From contig NZ_CP030280.1 in the NCBI RefSeq assembly GCF_003287895.1, positions 164,001 through 228,000 of the forward strand: DNA of 64,000 bases, in the 5' to 3' direction. Made by a program: the position numbers and the translations under genes. This DNA comes from Blautia argi (GTDB taxonomy: Bacteria; Bacillota; Clostridia; Lachnospirales; Lachnospiraceae). This document shows positions 1 through 9,620 of the stretch, piece after piece; position 1 is the stretch's first letter; every line of letters starts with the position of its first letter. The notes below the pieces were generated by a model, which worked only from the letters and a program-made list of their open reading frames with translations, was not told the origin of the DNA and ran no database searches.

Positions 1-624
1 CATTCAGAAGCATTGTATAAGCCAGATGTAGCAGATTGTGGAAGAGGAATAGAAAAGTGGACATTCACTAATACAGATATAGAAAGTTTATATGCTAAAT
101 TTAAAAAAGAATCGGCAGTCTTAGATGAATTAGTACAGCAACATCATTTATTAAGTAAGCTAAATCCAAGCAGTGTAAATACAGTGAGGATTTTTACGGT
201 TGTTTTGGGGAAAGAAGAGTGCGAGATTATAGGAGCAGCCCTGAGAATAGGAAAAGGAAATACAATTATAGATAATTATTCCGCGGGAGGATTAGTAGGA
301 GCTATTGATGTTAATACAGGGATTGTAATGGAAGATGCTGAAGATGCAATCGGAAAAAGATATTCGATGCACCCTATATCTAAAATAAAAATACAAGGTT
401 TTAAGATTCCTAATTGGAACATGATATTAGAATTTGTAAAGGAATGCGCGATGAATTATTCGCTGAAATATGTGGCATGGGATATAGCTGTTCGCGAGAA
501 TGATTGTGTTTTAATTGAGGCGAATCCAAATGGAATGGCAAATGTTATTCAAATTGCAGGTGCAGGCGGAAGAAAAGCGCAATATAAAGAATTATACAGA
601 AAAATTGAAAAAGCAAGGAGATAG
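1..624 (+). CDS. ATP-grasp domain protein, sugar-transfer associated type (5' partial)
   Basis: The reading frame is open from base 1 (codons begin His-Ser-Glu-Ala), so the N-terminus lies upstream of the window; a TTG at 13 is internal, not a start. The visible 207 residues show the end of an ATP-grasp fold, including an acidic strand followed by LIEANPNG near residue 172, where such enzymes place Mg-ATP ligands. This resembles the ATP-grasp family often found in capsule clusters (ATPgrasp_ST), which forms amide bonds between a carboxylate and an amine. The gene ends 2 bp before the asparagine-synthase-like gene, so the two are probably co-translated. Substrate unknown. Family assignment is from memory of the motif pattern. 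Confidence 0.7.
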   Translation, partial: HSEALYKPDVADCGRGIEKWTFTNTDIESLYAKFKKESAVLDELVQQHHLLSKLNPSSVNTVRIFTVVLGKEECEIIGAALRIGKGNTIIDNYSAGGLVGAIDVNTGIVMEDAEDAIGKRYSMHPISKIKIQGFKIPNWNMILEFVKECAMNYSLKYVAWDIAVRENDCVLIEANPNGMANVIQIAGAGGRKAQYKELYRKIEKARR

Positions 625-626
625 CA

Positions 627-2258
627 ATGGCATATTATAATGTTAGTGAAATGCGAGAAACTTTGAGGGAGTATCCCCAGTTTCAGAAAAGATTATATTG
701 TAAAGGTTTTTTAATTACAAATGAAAAACAGAATGTTAATAGTGAATATCCGTTTTATTCAAATTGGAAAGAGAAGCAGATAAATTCATATTTTTATATG
801 TATACACATGAAGAAACCTATGCATATACATATGAAAAGGGTAATATTATATATTTTATCGTTGGACATGCATATGATCCATATAATATGCTTGTTGATG
901 AAAACGAAATATTAGAGCATTTAGCGATTGCGAAAGAAAAAAGTGATGAGAAATATTGGGAAGAAGAAAGTAAATTAACAGGTGTATTTTGTATAGGATA
1001 TATTATAAAAGATGAAATTGTTTATACAACAGATTGTGCAGGAATGCAGCTTGTGTATCATGGTCTGATTAATAATATGTTGTTTATTACATCTCACGGA
1101 AAGCTTGTGGCAGATTTAAAAGGACTGGAACAGTCGGAATATATCAAACGATTAACTACTAATAAGTACTGGCACTATTGGGGAACCTGGTTGCCAGGAG
1201 ATTTGTCACCGTTTAGTGAGCTAAAAAGAATGGTTCCCAATCATGCCGGGGAATATTCAAATAAAACGAAAAATATAAATGTGTTCAGATTTTATCCTAC
1301 TCAAAAAATTATAGAAACAAGTACAGAAAAAGAATATAAAGAAACTATCTGTGAACTTGGAAGAATTATGTCAAATACTATGAAATGTATTGCAAATAAA
1401 TGGCCGGAGAAGAAAATTTCTATTTCTGTAACAGGCGGTCGGGATAGCATGACAGCATTAGCATGTGCAAACAAAGTATATGACAAGTTTAAGTATTTCA
1501 GTTATATTTCTAATATAGATGAATCAGTAGATGCCTATGCTGCGAAGGAAATCTTGCAGCATTTAGGTTTAGAACATGAACTTTATGAGATTCCGGAAGA
1601 ATGGGCTGGATATAAAGATTTATCAGTATTTAAGAAAGTTATGGAATGTAATAATGGCTGCATTGGGGCTAATAATACAAATGACTTAAAGAAAAGATTA
1701 TATTTTACACAAAATCCACCCTGTGATATAGAGATTAAATCTTGGGTAAATGAAATGGGGAGAGGGTGGTATTATAATAAATATAATAAGAAAAAGTTTC
1801 CTAAATATCCATATGCAAGCTATTGGAGAGCAATGCATAAAGTTTATTTAGGAAAGTATCTAATTACAGAAACAGATAAAGTATTTGCTGAATACTTAGA
1901 AAAATATTATGATAAAGAAACTTTTGATAGAATTTCATGGTTAGAATTATATTTTTGGGAGTTTGCATGGAGTGGCGGAGAAGGGATTTTTTTGACAACT
2001 GAACATAGGGTGTCATATGACATTACAATTCCATTTAATAATAGAAAATATGTTGAGTTGATGCTTACAGTCCCGCTTGAAAAACGTAAAGTAGATGATA
2101 TTCCAATTGATTTAATTACATATATGGAACCAAGAATTGTAGAAACAGGGATAACTGTTCATGATATTTCTCATACAAATTTCAGAGCTTTTGTGGTTCG
2201 AACCTATCTAGAAATTTTCTCCAGAATCAGATTCGGAAAGAAAAAGGAGAAGTTTTAA
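627..2258 (+). CDS. Asparagine-synthase-like ATP pyrophosphatase
   Basis: A 543-residue protein with a PP-loop (SVTGGRDS, residues 267-274) typical of the C-terminal domain of asparagine synthetase and related adenine-nucleotide alpha-hydrolase enzymes, which adenylate a carboxylate before amide formation. The N-terminal 230 residues resemble the glutaminase-like half in outline, but the protein begins Met-Ala-Tyr rather than with the catalytic Met-Cys, so glutamine hydrolysis looks absent. Such proteins occur in lasso-peptide and capsule clusters. Placed directly after an ATP-grasp protein, it may add an amino acid or amine to the polysaccharide or to a precursor; this is inference. Its stop overlaps the next ATG by one base. 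Confidence 0.65.
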   Translation: MAYYNVSEMRETLREYPQFQKRLYCKGFLITNEKQNVNSEYPFYSNWKEKQINSYFYMYTHEETYAYTYEKGNIIYFIVGHAYDPYNMLVDENEILEHLAIAKEKSDEKYWEEESKLTGVFCIGYIIKDEIVYTTDCAGMQLVYHGLINNMLFITSHGKLVADLKGLEQSEYIKRLTTNKYWHYWGTWLPGDLSPFSELKRMVPNHAGEYSNKTKNINVFRFYPTQKIIETSTEKEYKETICELGRIMSNTMKCIANKWPEKKISISVTGGRDSMTALACANKVYDKFKYFSYISNIDESVDAYAAKEILQHLGLEHELYEIPEEWAGYKDLSVFKKVMECNNGCIGANNTNDLKKRLYFTQNPPCDIEIKSWVNEMGRGWYYNKYNKKKFPKYPYASYWRAMHKVYLGKYLITETDKVFAEYLEKYYDKETFDRISWLELYFWEFAWSGGEGIFLTTEHRVSYDITIPFNNRKYVELMLTVPLEKRKVDDIPIDLITYMEPRIVETGITVHDISHTNFRAFVVRTYLEIFSRIRFGKKKEKF

Positions 2259-3628
2259 TGAATTACGGAATCATAACACTGTTACCCGCGTTACTTGTTA
2301 TAGTTGTGGCTATAAAATCAAAAAGAACAACAGAAGCTCTTTTGATGGGTTGCGTATCTTCCTACGCCATAATAGCAATAGCTAACAGAAAAAATCCGGT
2401 TACTTTGATGGTTGACTCATTTTTTTCAATCATTACAGACTATGATACAGTATGGTTACTTATTGTATGTGGATTGTTTGGGAGCTTAATTGCCGTTATA
2501 AATGCTGCTAAAGGGACTCATGCGATTGCGAACTTTTTGGGGAAAATCTGTAAAACGGGAAAAAGTACATTACTTACATCATGGTTGTTGGGAATTATTA
2601 TTTTTGTAGATGACTATATGAATATTATGACGATTAGCGCATGTACAAAGAAATTGTCAGACTTAAGAAAGGTTCCTAGAGAAGCCCTTGCTTATGTGAT
2701 TGATTCTACAGGGGCGCCTATTTGTGTACTGTTGCCATTCTCGACATGGGCTATATTTTTTGCAGGTATTTTTTATGAACAAAAAGAAATTGCAGCATTA
2801 GGATATAATAGTGCGATGTCGACATATATACATACCATTCCATATATGTTTTATGCAATGGTAGCAGTAATAGTAGTCCCTTTTTTTATAATGGGAATTG
2901 TTCCTAAAATAGGAGCAATGAAAAAAGCTTACCAGAGAGTAGAGATAACTGGAAAGGTTTATAGTGAAAATAGTAATAAGTTAAATAAAAGGGAAGAAGA
3001 TGAGTCCAGTGAAGAGGCAAAAATCATAGACTTTTTAATTCCTATTGCAACTATGATTATTGTTCAGTTAACAGTAGGAGATATGTTTATAGCAATCATA
3101 TCCGCAATTTTATCAGCGGCTATTATATACATACCGCGGAAAAAAATTAAACTGAATGAATTTTGTGATCTGTGGATACAGGGGTTTGCAGATTCAGTTT
3201 CAGCATTAGCAATTATTGTTGCAGCTTTATGGATGAGACAGGCATCTGCAGATTTGAATTTGCCTGAATATATAATCGGATTAGTAGAACCGTTTGTTAC
3301 TCCTCATATATATCCAATGATTGCATTTTTGGTTGTAGCGGTATTAGGATTTATCACAGGAAGTAATTGGGGTATTCCAGCAGTTTGTGCACCAATTATT
3401 ATTCCTTTAGGGGCGGCATGTGGAGCTAATTTGCTAAGTGTTATGGCTGCTATTGTGTGTGGCGGAACTTTTTGTAGTCATGCTTGTTTTTATTCAGATG
3501 CAACAGTAATTACGTCAGCTAGCTGTGGGATTGAAAATATGGATCATGTTTATTCACAGCTGCCATATACTATTATTTCTGCTGTTATAGCCAGCATCCT
3601 GTTTTTAGTATCAGGATATCTTTTTTGA
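2258..3628 (+). CDS. NhaC-type Na+/H+ antiporter family transporter
   Basis: A 456-residue, strongly hydrophobic protein with about 11-12 predicted membrane segments. The opening (LLPALLVIVVAIKSKRTTEA), the stretch IIIFVDDYMN near residue 115 and the C-terminal GSNWGIPAVCAPIIIPL are typical of the NhaC superfamily (Na+/H+ or solute antiporters). It starts inside the stop of the previous gene (ATG at 2258 in TAATG), so it is translationally coupled. An antiporter is unusual inside a polysaccharide cluster. It may supply or export a substrate for the two ligase-like genes before it, but the substrate is not readable from sequence. Confidence 0.75.
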   Translation: MNYGIITLLPALLVIVVAIKSKRTTEALLMGCVSSYAIIAIANRKNPVTLMVDSFFSIITDYDTVWLLIVCGLFGSLIAVINAAKGTHAIANFLGKICKTGKSTLLTSWLLGIIIFVDDYMNIMTISACTKKLSDLRKVPREALAYVIDSTGAPICVLLPFSTWAIFFAGIFYEQKEIAALGYNSAMSTYIHTIPYMFYAMVAVIVVPFFIMGIVPKIGAMKKAYQRVEITGKVYSENSNKLNKREEDESSEEAKIIDFLIPIATMIIVQLTVGDMFIAIISAILSAAIIYIPRKKIKLNEFCDLWIQGFADSVSALAIIVAALWMRQASADLNLPEYIIGLVEPFVTPHIYPMIAFLVVAVLGFITGSNWGIPAVCAPIIIPLGAACGANLLSVMAAIVCGGTFCSHACFYSDATVITSASCGIENMDHVYSQLPYTIISAVIASILFLVSGYLF

Positions 3629-3642
3629 TAGGAGAATTATTT

Positions 3643-4770
3643 ATGAAAGTTCTGTTAACAGCAACTGTGCAAAGTCATATTTGCCAGTTCCATAAACCTC
3701 TTGTTGAGGTGCTTCATAGACATGGATATGAGATTCATGTGGCAGCTAGAGATAATTTAGCTGAAAAAAACGGATTGAAGTTAGATTTTGTTGATAAAGT
3801 ATATAATGTGCCATTTGCACGTTCTCCAAAGAGTAAAGATAATTTACGCGCATATAAAGAATTAAAAGGAATTATTGAGAAAGAACATTATGAAATTATA
3901 CATTGTAATACTCCAATGGGAGGGATTGTAACAAGGCTTGCCGCAAAAAAGGCGAGAATAAAAGGAACTAAGGTGTATTATACTGCCCATGGATTTCATT
4001 TTTATAAAGGTGCGCCAAAGAAGAATTGGATTGTGTTTTATCCAATAGAAAGGTTTTTTTCAAGAATTACAGATAAAGTAATTACAATCACACAAGAGGA
4101 CTATAAATTGGCAAGTCAGAAGTTTCATTGTGAAGTGGAACATATTCATGGTGTTGGGGTAGATGGAAAAAGATATCATTCTGTTTCAAATGAAGAAAAA
4201 GGTGAGCTGAAAAAGAAGCTTGGATTTTTAGAAGAAGAAAAGATTATACTTTGTGTAGGAGAACTACTGCCAAATAAAAATCAAAAAATGATTATTTATG
4301 CAATGAAAGATCTTGTAAGTCAGTATCCAAATATAAAACTATTACTTGCGGGAAATGGTCCTGAAAGAGAAAATTTGGAAATGTTAATTTTAGATAATGA
4401 TTTAGAAAAAAGGGTTACTATGTTAGGATATGTGACAAATTTGCAGGAGTATCAACAAATAGCAGATGTGTCTGTCACATGTAGTAAGAGAGAAGGATTA
4501 CCATTAAATGTTGTTGAGGCGATGTTATCAGGAACGCCGGTGGTGGCAACTAAAAACAGAGGACATAGAGAGTTAATCTGTGATGGGAAAAATGGATTTT
4601 TAATTGAAGTGGACGATTATCATTCGTTGAGTAAAAGGATATTAACATTGTTAGCAGATAATAAAGTGTATGAAAGAATTCAAACCAGTGCCCAAAATTA
4701 TGCACAGTCATATACGTTTGATAATGTAAAAAGAGAACTTACGAAAGTGTATGGATTGAAAGATGAGTAA
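3643..4770 (+). CDS. Glycosyltransferase family 4
   Basis: A retaining GT-B transferase of 375 residues. The N-terminal half begins MKVLLTATVQSHI and contains HCNTPMGG and YTAHGFHFYKGAP, as in WcaA/CapM-like capsule enzymes. The C-terminal half has the nucleotide-binding GELLPNKNQ and the EX7E motif (Glu284 and Glu292 in EGLPLNVVEAM). I chose ATG 3643 rather than the first in-frame ATG 3625 because AGGAG lies 8 bp upstream. It probably adds one sugar to the undecaprenyl-linked repeat unit on the cytoplasmic face of the membrane. It overlaps the next gene by 8 bp. Confidence 0.85.
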   Translation: MKVLLTATVQSHICQFHKPLVEVLHRHGYEIHVAARDNLAEKNGLKLDFVDKVYNVPFARSPKSKDNLRAYKELKGIIEKEHYEIIHCNTPMGGIVTRLAAKKARIKGTKVYYTAHGFHFYKGAPKKNWIVFYPIERFFSRITDKVITITQEDYKLASQKFHCEVEHIHGVGVDGKRYHSVSNEEKGELKKKLGFLEEEKIILCVGELLPNKNQKMIIYAMKDLVSQYPNIKLLLAGNGPERENLEMLILDNDLEKRVTMLGYVTNLQEYQQIADVSVTCSKREGLPLNVVEAMLSGTPVVATKNRGHRELICDGKNGFLIEVDDYHSLSKRILTLLADNKVYERIQTSAQNYAQSYTFDNVKRELTKVYGLKDE

Positions 4771-5557
4771 AAAAGTAAGCGTTATAATGGGGATTTATAA
4801 TTGTGCTAATACGTTAGAGGAAGCTTTGGATTGTATTTTGAATCAAAGTTATACGAATTGGGAAGTTGTTATGTGTGATGACTGCTCATCAGATAATACG
4901 GCAGAGATAGCAGAACAATATGTAAAAAAATATCCGGGTAAGTTTATTTTATTAAAAAATCAAGAAAACCATGGATTAAATTATACACTTAATAAGTGTT
5001 TAAAAATTGCAACAGGAGAATATATTGCACGCATGGATGGAGATGATTTGTGTGCAAAAGAACGTTTTGAAAAAGAAATAAATGTATTGGAACAGAATAC
5101 AGAGATTGCAATTGTCAGTACAGATATGCACTTTTTTGACGAGAATGGCATTTGGGGAAAAACATATACCGAAGTATTCCCTACAAAGAAGAGCTTTTTG
5201 AAGGGGACACCATTTTGTCATGCGGCATGTATGGTAAGGAAGAAAGCTTACATAGATGTTGAAGGATATAGCGTGAGTGAGCGGTTGTTGCGAGTAGAAG
5301 ATTATCATCTCTGGATAAAAATGTATGCGAAAGGATATAGAGGAATGAATATACAGGAACCTCTATATTCTATGAGAGATGACAGAGAGGCACAAGGCCG
5401 AAGAAAATTTAAGTATAGATTGAATGAGGCATATGTAAAAGGATATGCAATCAAAGCGTTAAATTTGCAGAAATGGAATTATATTTGGTGTTTTAGACCA
5501 ATTATAATAGGATTGTTACCAGAGAATTTATATCGAATTCTCCATAGAAATAAGTAA
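4763..5557 (+). CDS. Glycosyltransferase family 2
   Basis: A 264-residue GT-A transferase. The N-terminus SVIMGIYNCANTLEEALDCI and CDDCSSDNT form the nucleotide-sugar site, and RMDGDD near residue 90 is the metal-binding DXD. HLWIKMY near residue 185 is the usual acceptor-side ED/W region. It overlaps the preceding GT4 by 8 bp, which implies coupled translation. It is an inverting transferase for the repeat unit; donor and acceptor are unknown. It is shorter than most GT2 genes in this cluster because it lacks the long C-terminal tail. Confidence 0.85.
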   Translation: MSKKVSVIMGIYNCANTLEEALDCILNQSYTNWEVVMCDDCSSDNTAEIAEQYVKKYPGKFILLKNQENHGLNYTLNKCLKIATGEYIARMDGDDLCAKERFEKEINVLEQNTEIAIVSTDMHFFDENGIWGKTYTEVFPTKKSFLKGTPFCHAACMVRKKAYIDVEGYSVSERLLRVEDYHLWIKMYAKGYRGMNIQEPLYSMRDDREAQGRRKFKYRLNEAYVKGYAIKALNLQKWNYIWCFRPIIIGLLPENLYRILHRNK

Positions 5558-5576
5558 CGTAGAGGGATATTAGATT

Positions 5577-6659
5577 ATGTTTGGTGGATATATTTTTATA
5601 TGGCTGATATTTGCAGGAATAGTACTGAAGCAAACAAAACTTTTTAATATTGAATATATAAATGGTATGAAGGTAAAACGTTGGAACTGGATAAGTGCAA
5701 CTATTTTATTTTTTCCAATATTTTGGTTAGCTTGTATGGGACCGGCGATTAATGATATTCCGGAATATCTTCGTGCATATAAAATTATTCCGTTGACAGT
5801 ATCTGATTTGGCAATTTATCTTTCAACCATGGATTCGGGTCAGGGGTTTGCAATTATAGAGTGGCTGATTAAGCTGGTGTTCGGGAATAATCTTACAGCA
5901 TTTCGAGTAATTATAGCCATAATTCATAGCGTTCCGGTTATTTTGATTTTTAAAAAGTATTCCGAGAGTTATTGGGTTACAATGTATTTGTTTGTAGCTT
6001 CGGCAACACATATTGGTTGGATGATGAATGGTCTTAGACAGTTTATCGCCGTAGTAATGATTTTAGCTGTCCTTCCATTAATGATAAAAAAGAAACATAT
6101 CCCAGTTCTTATTGTTGTTTTATTGGCATCAACAATACATATTTCCGCTTTATTTATGATTCCGATAGTTTTTATTGTACAAGGAAGTGCAGGAAACAAA
6201 AAAACAATGGGATTTATTGCTTTGGCCATAGTTGTTATGTTCATTCTAAGTAAAAATCCGGCATTGGCAGATATGTTTTTAGAAGGAACCGAATATGAAG
6301 GCGCTTTGACTGAAATGCAGAGAATGGGTGATGATGGGGTAAATCCAATTCGAGTTTTGGTAAGTGTAGTCCCGGTATTTTTGGCATTTCTACAAAGAAA
6401 GCGTATTGAAAGAGAAGAAAACCGGGTAATACATATTTGTGTAAACATGTCGGTTATTACTGTAGGTTTAAACCTTGTAGCAATGGTTACAAGTGGAATT
6501 TTGATGGGAAGAATGGCAATATATACAAGTTTGTATAGTTTCATTATTATGCCGTATTTGATAAGAAATGCATTTACAAAAGATTCGCAAAAGTTAGTTA
6601 ACATATTAATGATAGTGCTTTATTTTATTTATTATTGTTTTGAGATGGGTGTATTGTAA
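5577..6659 (+). CDS. EpsG-family polysaccharide polymerase (Wzy-like)
   Basis: A 360-residue membrane protein with about 9-10 hydrophobic segments. The phrases IPEYLRAYKI, ATHIGWMMNGLRQFIAVVMI and ASTIHISALFMIPI are characteristic of EpsG/O-antigen polymerases: a periplasm-side loop with an Arg-rich NGLRQ motif, and a His-rich HxSA motif. It would polymerise flipped repeat units outside the membrane. With the flippase at 12.8 kb it defines a Wzx/Wzy-dependent pathway. It starts 19 bp after the GT2 stop. Confidence 0.8.
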   Translation: MFGGYIFIWLIFAGIVLKQTKLFNIEYINGMKVKRWNWISATILFFPIFWLACMGPAINDIPEYLRAYKIIPLTVSDLAIYLSTMDSGQGFAIIEWLIKLVFGNNLTAFRVIIAIIHSVPVILIFKKYSESYWVTMYLFVASATHIGWMMNGLRQFIAVVMILAVLPLMIKKKHIPVLIVVLLASTIHISALFMIPIVFIVQGSAGNKKTMGFIALAIVVMFILSKNPALADMFLEGTEYEGALTEMQRMGDDGVNPIRVLVSVVPVFLAFLQRKRIEREENRVIHICVNMSVITVGLNLVAMVTSGILMGRMAIYTSLYSFIIMPYLIRNAFTKDSQKLVNILMIVLYFIYYCFEMGVL

Positions 6660-6668
6660 GGAGAGAAA

Positions 6669-7379
6669 ATGATTACCAAGATGATTCATTATTGTTGGTT
6701 TGGAGAAAAAGAAAAACCACAGATAGTAGAAAAGTGTATAAATAGCTGGAAAAAATTTTTTCCTGACTTTGAGATTATGGAGTGGAATGAAAAAAATTTC
6801 GATATTCATTATAATAAATATGTGGAAGAAGCATATAAAAGTGGGAAGTTCGCATTTGTTAGCGATGTTGCCAGATTCTATGCATTGGAAAAATTTGGTG
6901 GTATCTATTTTGACACAGATGTAGAAGTGGTAAAAGATTTTGGTGAATTATTAAATGATGAAGCATTTGCGGGATTTGAAACAGACGAATACGTTGCACC
7001 GGGTTTAGTACTTTGGGTAAAAGATAAACATAATGAGTTCATGCAGAAGATGTTGAAATATTATGAAGATTTATCATTTATAAACGAAGATGGCACATAC
7101 AATACGACAACGATATGTATTTATTTCACAGAACTTCTAAAACAGTACGGACTTGTAGGAAATGGAGAGAAGCAGAAGTGCGGAACATTTACCATATATC
7201 CGAAAGAGTATTTTTGTCCTTTTAATGACCAAACGGGAGTTTTGAAGAAGACAGAAAATACATATGCAATTCATTGGTATTCAAAAACATGGATGGAATC
7301 GAAACAGAAAATTAGAAATAAGATTACAAGGATTCTGCATAGATTTTTTGGGACAGATTGCTTTAGGAGATTTAGATAA
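6669..7379 (+). CDS. DXD sugar transferase (capsular polysaccharide synthesis, GT32-like)
   Basis: A 236-residue protein opening IHYCWFGEKEKPQIVEKCI and containing FAFVSDVARFYAL followed by GGIYFDTDVEV (DXD around residue 79). This is the pattern of the Gly_transf_sug/OCH1-like family that occurs widely in Firmicute capsule loci. The role is transfer of a sugar from a nucleotide donor using a divalent metal. It starts 9 bp after the polymerase and its final base overlaps the next ATG (TAATG), so the genes are tightly coupled. Confidence 0.82.
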   Translation: MITKMIHYCWFGEKEKPQIVEKCINSWKKFFPDFEIMEWNEKNFDIHYNKYVEEAYKSGKFAFVSDVARFYALEKFGGIYFDTDVEVVKDFGELLNDEAFAGFETDEYVAPGLVLWVKDKHNEFMQKMLKYYEDLSFINEDGTYNTTTICIYFTELLKQYGLVGNGEKQKCGTFTIYPKEYFCPFNDQTGVLKKTENTYAIHWYSKTWMESKQKIRNKITRILHRFFGTDCFRRFR

Positions 7380-8572
7380 TGAAAACACTATTGATTTTAT
7401 CGCATACAATGGAGTTGGGTGGAGCTGAGAGGAGTTTGTTAGGATTGCTCAATGCAATTGATCCAAAAGAATATTCCATTGATTTATTTTTAATGCGACA
7501 TGAAGGCAGTTTATTAGAGGATATTCCTAAGCATATAAATTTATTACCGGAAATACCGGCTTATACAGTTCTGGCAAGACCATTTAAGGATGTAATTAGA
7601 GAAAAACATTTTGTTTTAGCCGCAGCACGTCTTGTAGGAAAAATAAAAGCAGAACAATATGAAAAGCAAAAAAATATTGTAGATGGTGGTGTGGCATTAG
7701 AATATAGCCATAAATATACAAGCCCCTTTATGCCTAAAATTCAAGAACAAAAAAAATACGATATGGCAATTAGCTTTTTGACACCACACTATTTTGTGGA
7801 TAGAAAAGTAAAAGCAAAAAAGAAGATAGCCTGGATTCACACAGATTATTCAAAAGTTCAGATTGATGCAAAGTCAGAATTAAAAATGTGGTCAGCTTAT
7901 GATTGTATAGTATCCATTTCAGAAGCCGCAGCAAAAAGTTTTACAACAATTTTTCCAAGTTTGAGAGAAAAGGTATTAGTGATAGAAAATATATTACCGA
8001 TACAATTGATAAAAAAACAAATGAATGAGTTTGATGCTTTATCAGAAATGTCCGGGCAGGGGATAAAACTGCTGTCCATAGGAAGATACTGTAATGCAAA
8101 AAACTTTGATAATGTTCCAAATATTTGTTCGCATATTTTACAATTAGGAATTGATGTAACATGGTATATTATAGGGTTTGGCGGTGATGAAACGCTTATT
8201 AGAGCAAAAATTAAAGAAGAACATATGGAAAAGAATGTCATTCTTTTAGGCAAGAAAGAAAATCCATATCCTTATATGAAAGCTTGTGATGTGTATGTGC
8301 AACCAAGTCGATATGAAGGAAAAAGTGTGGCAGTTAGAGAGGCACAGTTATTAGGTAAACCAGTGGTTATTACGAATTATGCAACGGCGGATAGTCAGTT
8401 AGAAGATGGCGTGGACGGTATGATTGTGCCGTTGGAAAATGAGAAGTGTGCGTGTGCGATTGCCGAATTGTTAAAGGACAAATCAAAAATGGAGCAGCTG
8501 TCGCAGGCATGTGCCATAAGAGATTATTCAAATTATAAGGAAATAAAAAAGGTGTATGATTTGTTTGAATAA
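7379..8572 (+). CDS. Glycosyltransferase family 4
   Basis: A 397-residue GT-B transferase. HTMELGGAERSLLGLL at the N-terminus is the glycine-rich acceptor-side loop of many GT4 enzymes. KKIAWIHTDYSK lies mid-protein, and the C-terminal domain carries SIGRYCNAKN and an EX7E motif (Glu313 and Glu321 in EGKSVAVREAQ). It is translationally coupled to the DXD transferase through TAATG. Sugar specificity cannot be read. Confidence 0.85.
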   Translation: MKTLLILSHTMELGGAERSLLGLLNAIDPKEYSIDLFLMRHEGSLLEDIPKHINLLPEIPAYTVLARPFKDVIREKHFVLAAARLVGKIKAEQYEKQKNIVDGGVALEYSHKYTSPFMPKIQEQKKYDMAISFLTPHYFVDRKVKAKKKIAWIHTDYSKVQIDAKSELKMWSAYDCIVSISEAAAKSFTTIFPSLREKVLVIENILPIQLIKKQMNEFDALSEMSGQGIKLLSIGRYCNAKNFDNVPNICSHILQLGIDVTWYIIGFGGDETLIRAKIKEEHMEKNVILLGKKENPYPYMKACDVYVQPSRYEGKSVAVREAQLLGKPVVITNYATADSQLEDGVDGMIVPLENEKCACAIAELLKDKSKMEQLSQACAIRDYSNYKEIKKVYDLFE

Positions 8573-8584
8573 AAGAGGGAAAAA

Positions 8585-9583
8585 ATGTTGAAATTAAGTG
8601 TCATAGTTCCGGTTTATAAGGTGGAAAAATATCTTAGAAGATGTATAGACAGCATATTGGAACAAAATTATAGAGATATTGAATTGATACTTGTAGACGA
8701 CGGTTCACCGGATTGGTGCCCGGAGATGTGTGATCAGTATCAAAAAAAAGATAAAAGAGTAAGAGTAATTCATCAGAAAAATTCAGGAGTAGCAGTTGCA
8801 AGAAATGCCGGAATGAGAATGGCTACAGGAGATTATATTACTTTTGTAGATAGTGATGATTATATTGATAGAGAAATGTATGTATCTATGTTTGAAATTA
8901 TTGAACAATATCAGTGTGATGTTGTGATGTGTGATTGCGTAAAAGAATTTGGAACACACAAAGAATTATATACACATGATATTCGGAGTGGATATTATAA
9001 TGAAAAACAGTTAAAAGAAGAATACTATCCTCACTTATTAATGATGGAAAATGTAGAATATCCTGCAACGATTTCAAATTGGTTATGTGTATTTAAAAAT
9101 AAGAGGGGTGGAAAAGATTTTGCCATTGAATATGAACCGGGAATCCGCTATTCGGAGGACTTATTATTTGGAGCTCGATTGTTAAGACAGGCGGACTCGT
9201 TCTATTATATGAAAGGACAAGCATATTATCATTATTGTATGAACCCGGAATCTGTTACACATAAGTTTGTTCCAGATAAGTGGCAAGATTACCAGAAACT
9301 ACATAGAAAAATAGAAGAATATTTTGAGAATGATAAGACATTTGATTTTCAACATCAAATAGATTTATGCTTATTGTTCTTTTTGTATAATGCTGTAGGT
9401 GATATTTGGAGAGAACAAAGCCTAAATACACATGAAAAACGAAGAATGGTTTTAAATATCTTAAAAGACAACAAAGTGAAGAAAATGTTTAGGAGAATAA
9501 ATATATTTAAGCTACCGATTTCAAATAAATTAAAAGTGATAACATTACTTTATAAATATCAGTTTGTTTGGCTTTTTACTTAA
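8585..9583 (+). CDS. Glycosyltransferase family 2
   Basis: A 332-residue GT2 enzyme with SVIVPVYKVEKYLRRCIDSI at the start, LVDDGSPDWCPEMCD for donor binding, NSGVAVARNAGM and the DXD-type VDSDDYID near residue 90. RYSEDLLFGARLL near residue 200 is the catalytic ED region. This layout is typical of EpsJ/WfgS-like capsule transferases. It lies 12 bp after the GT4 and has a normal GT2 length with a helical tail. Confidence 0.87.
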   Translation: MLKLSVIVPVYKVEKYLRRCIDSILEQNYRDIELILVDDGSPDWCPEMCDQYQKKDKRVRVIHQKNSGVAVARNAGMRMATGDYITFVDSDDYIDREMYVSMFEIIEQYQCDVVMCDCVKEFGTHKELYTHDIRSGYYNEKQLKEEYYPHLLMMENVEYPATISNWLCVFKNKRGGKDFAIEYEPGIRYSEDLLFGARLLRQADSFYYMKGQAYYHYCMNPESVTHKFVPDKWQDYQKLHRKIEEYFENDKTFDFQHQIDLCLLFFLYNAVGDIWREQSLNTHEKRRMVLNILKDNKVKKMFRRINIFKLPISNKLKVITLLYKYQFVWLFT

Positions 9584-9620
9584 AAAGTAATTGAAATTCA
9601 AATAATAGAAAGATTATAAG

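Noticed and set aside
5969..6604. 211-codon minus-strand frame opposite the polymerase
   Set aside because: Antisense to a convincing EpsG-type gene, no family pattern, and no ribosome-binding site.
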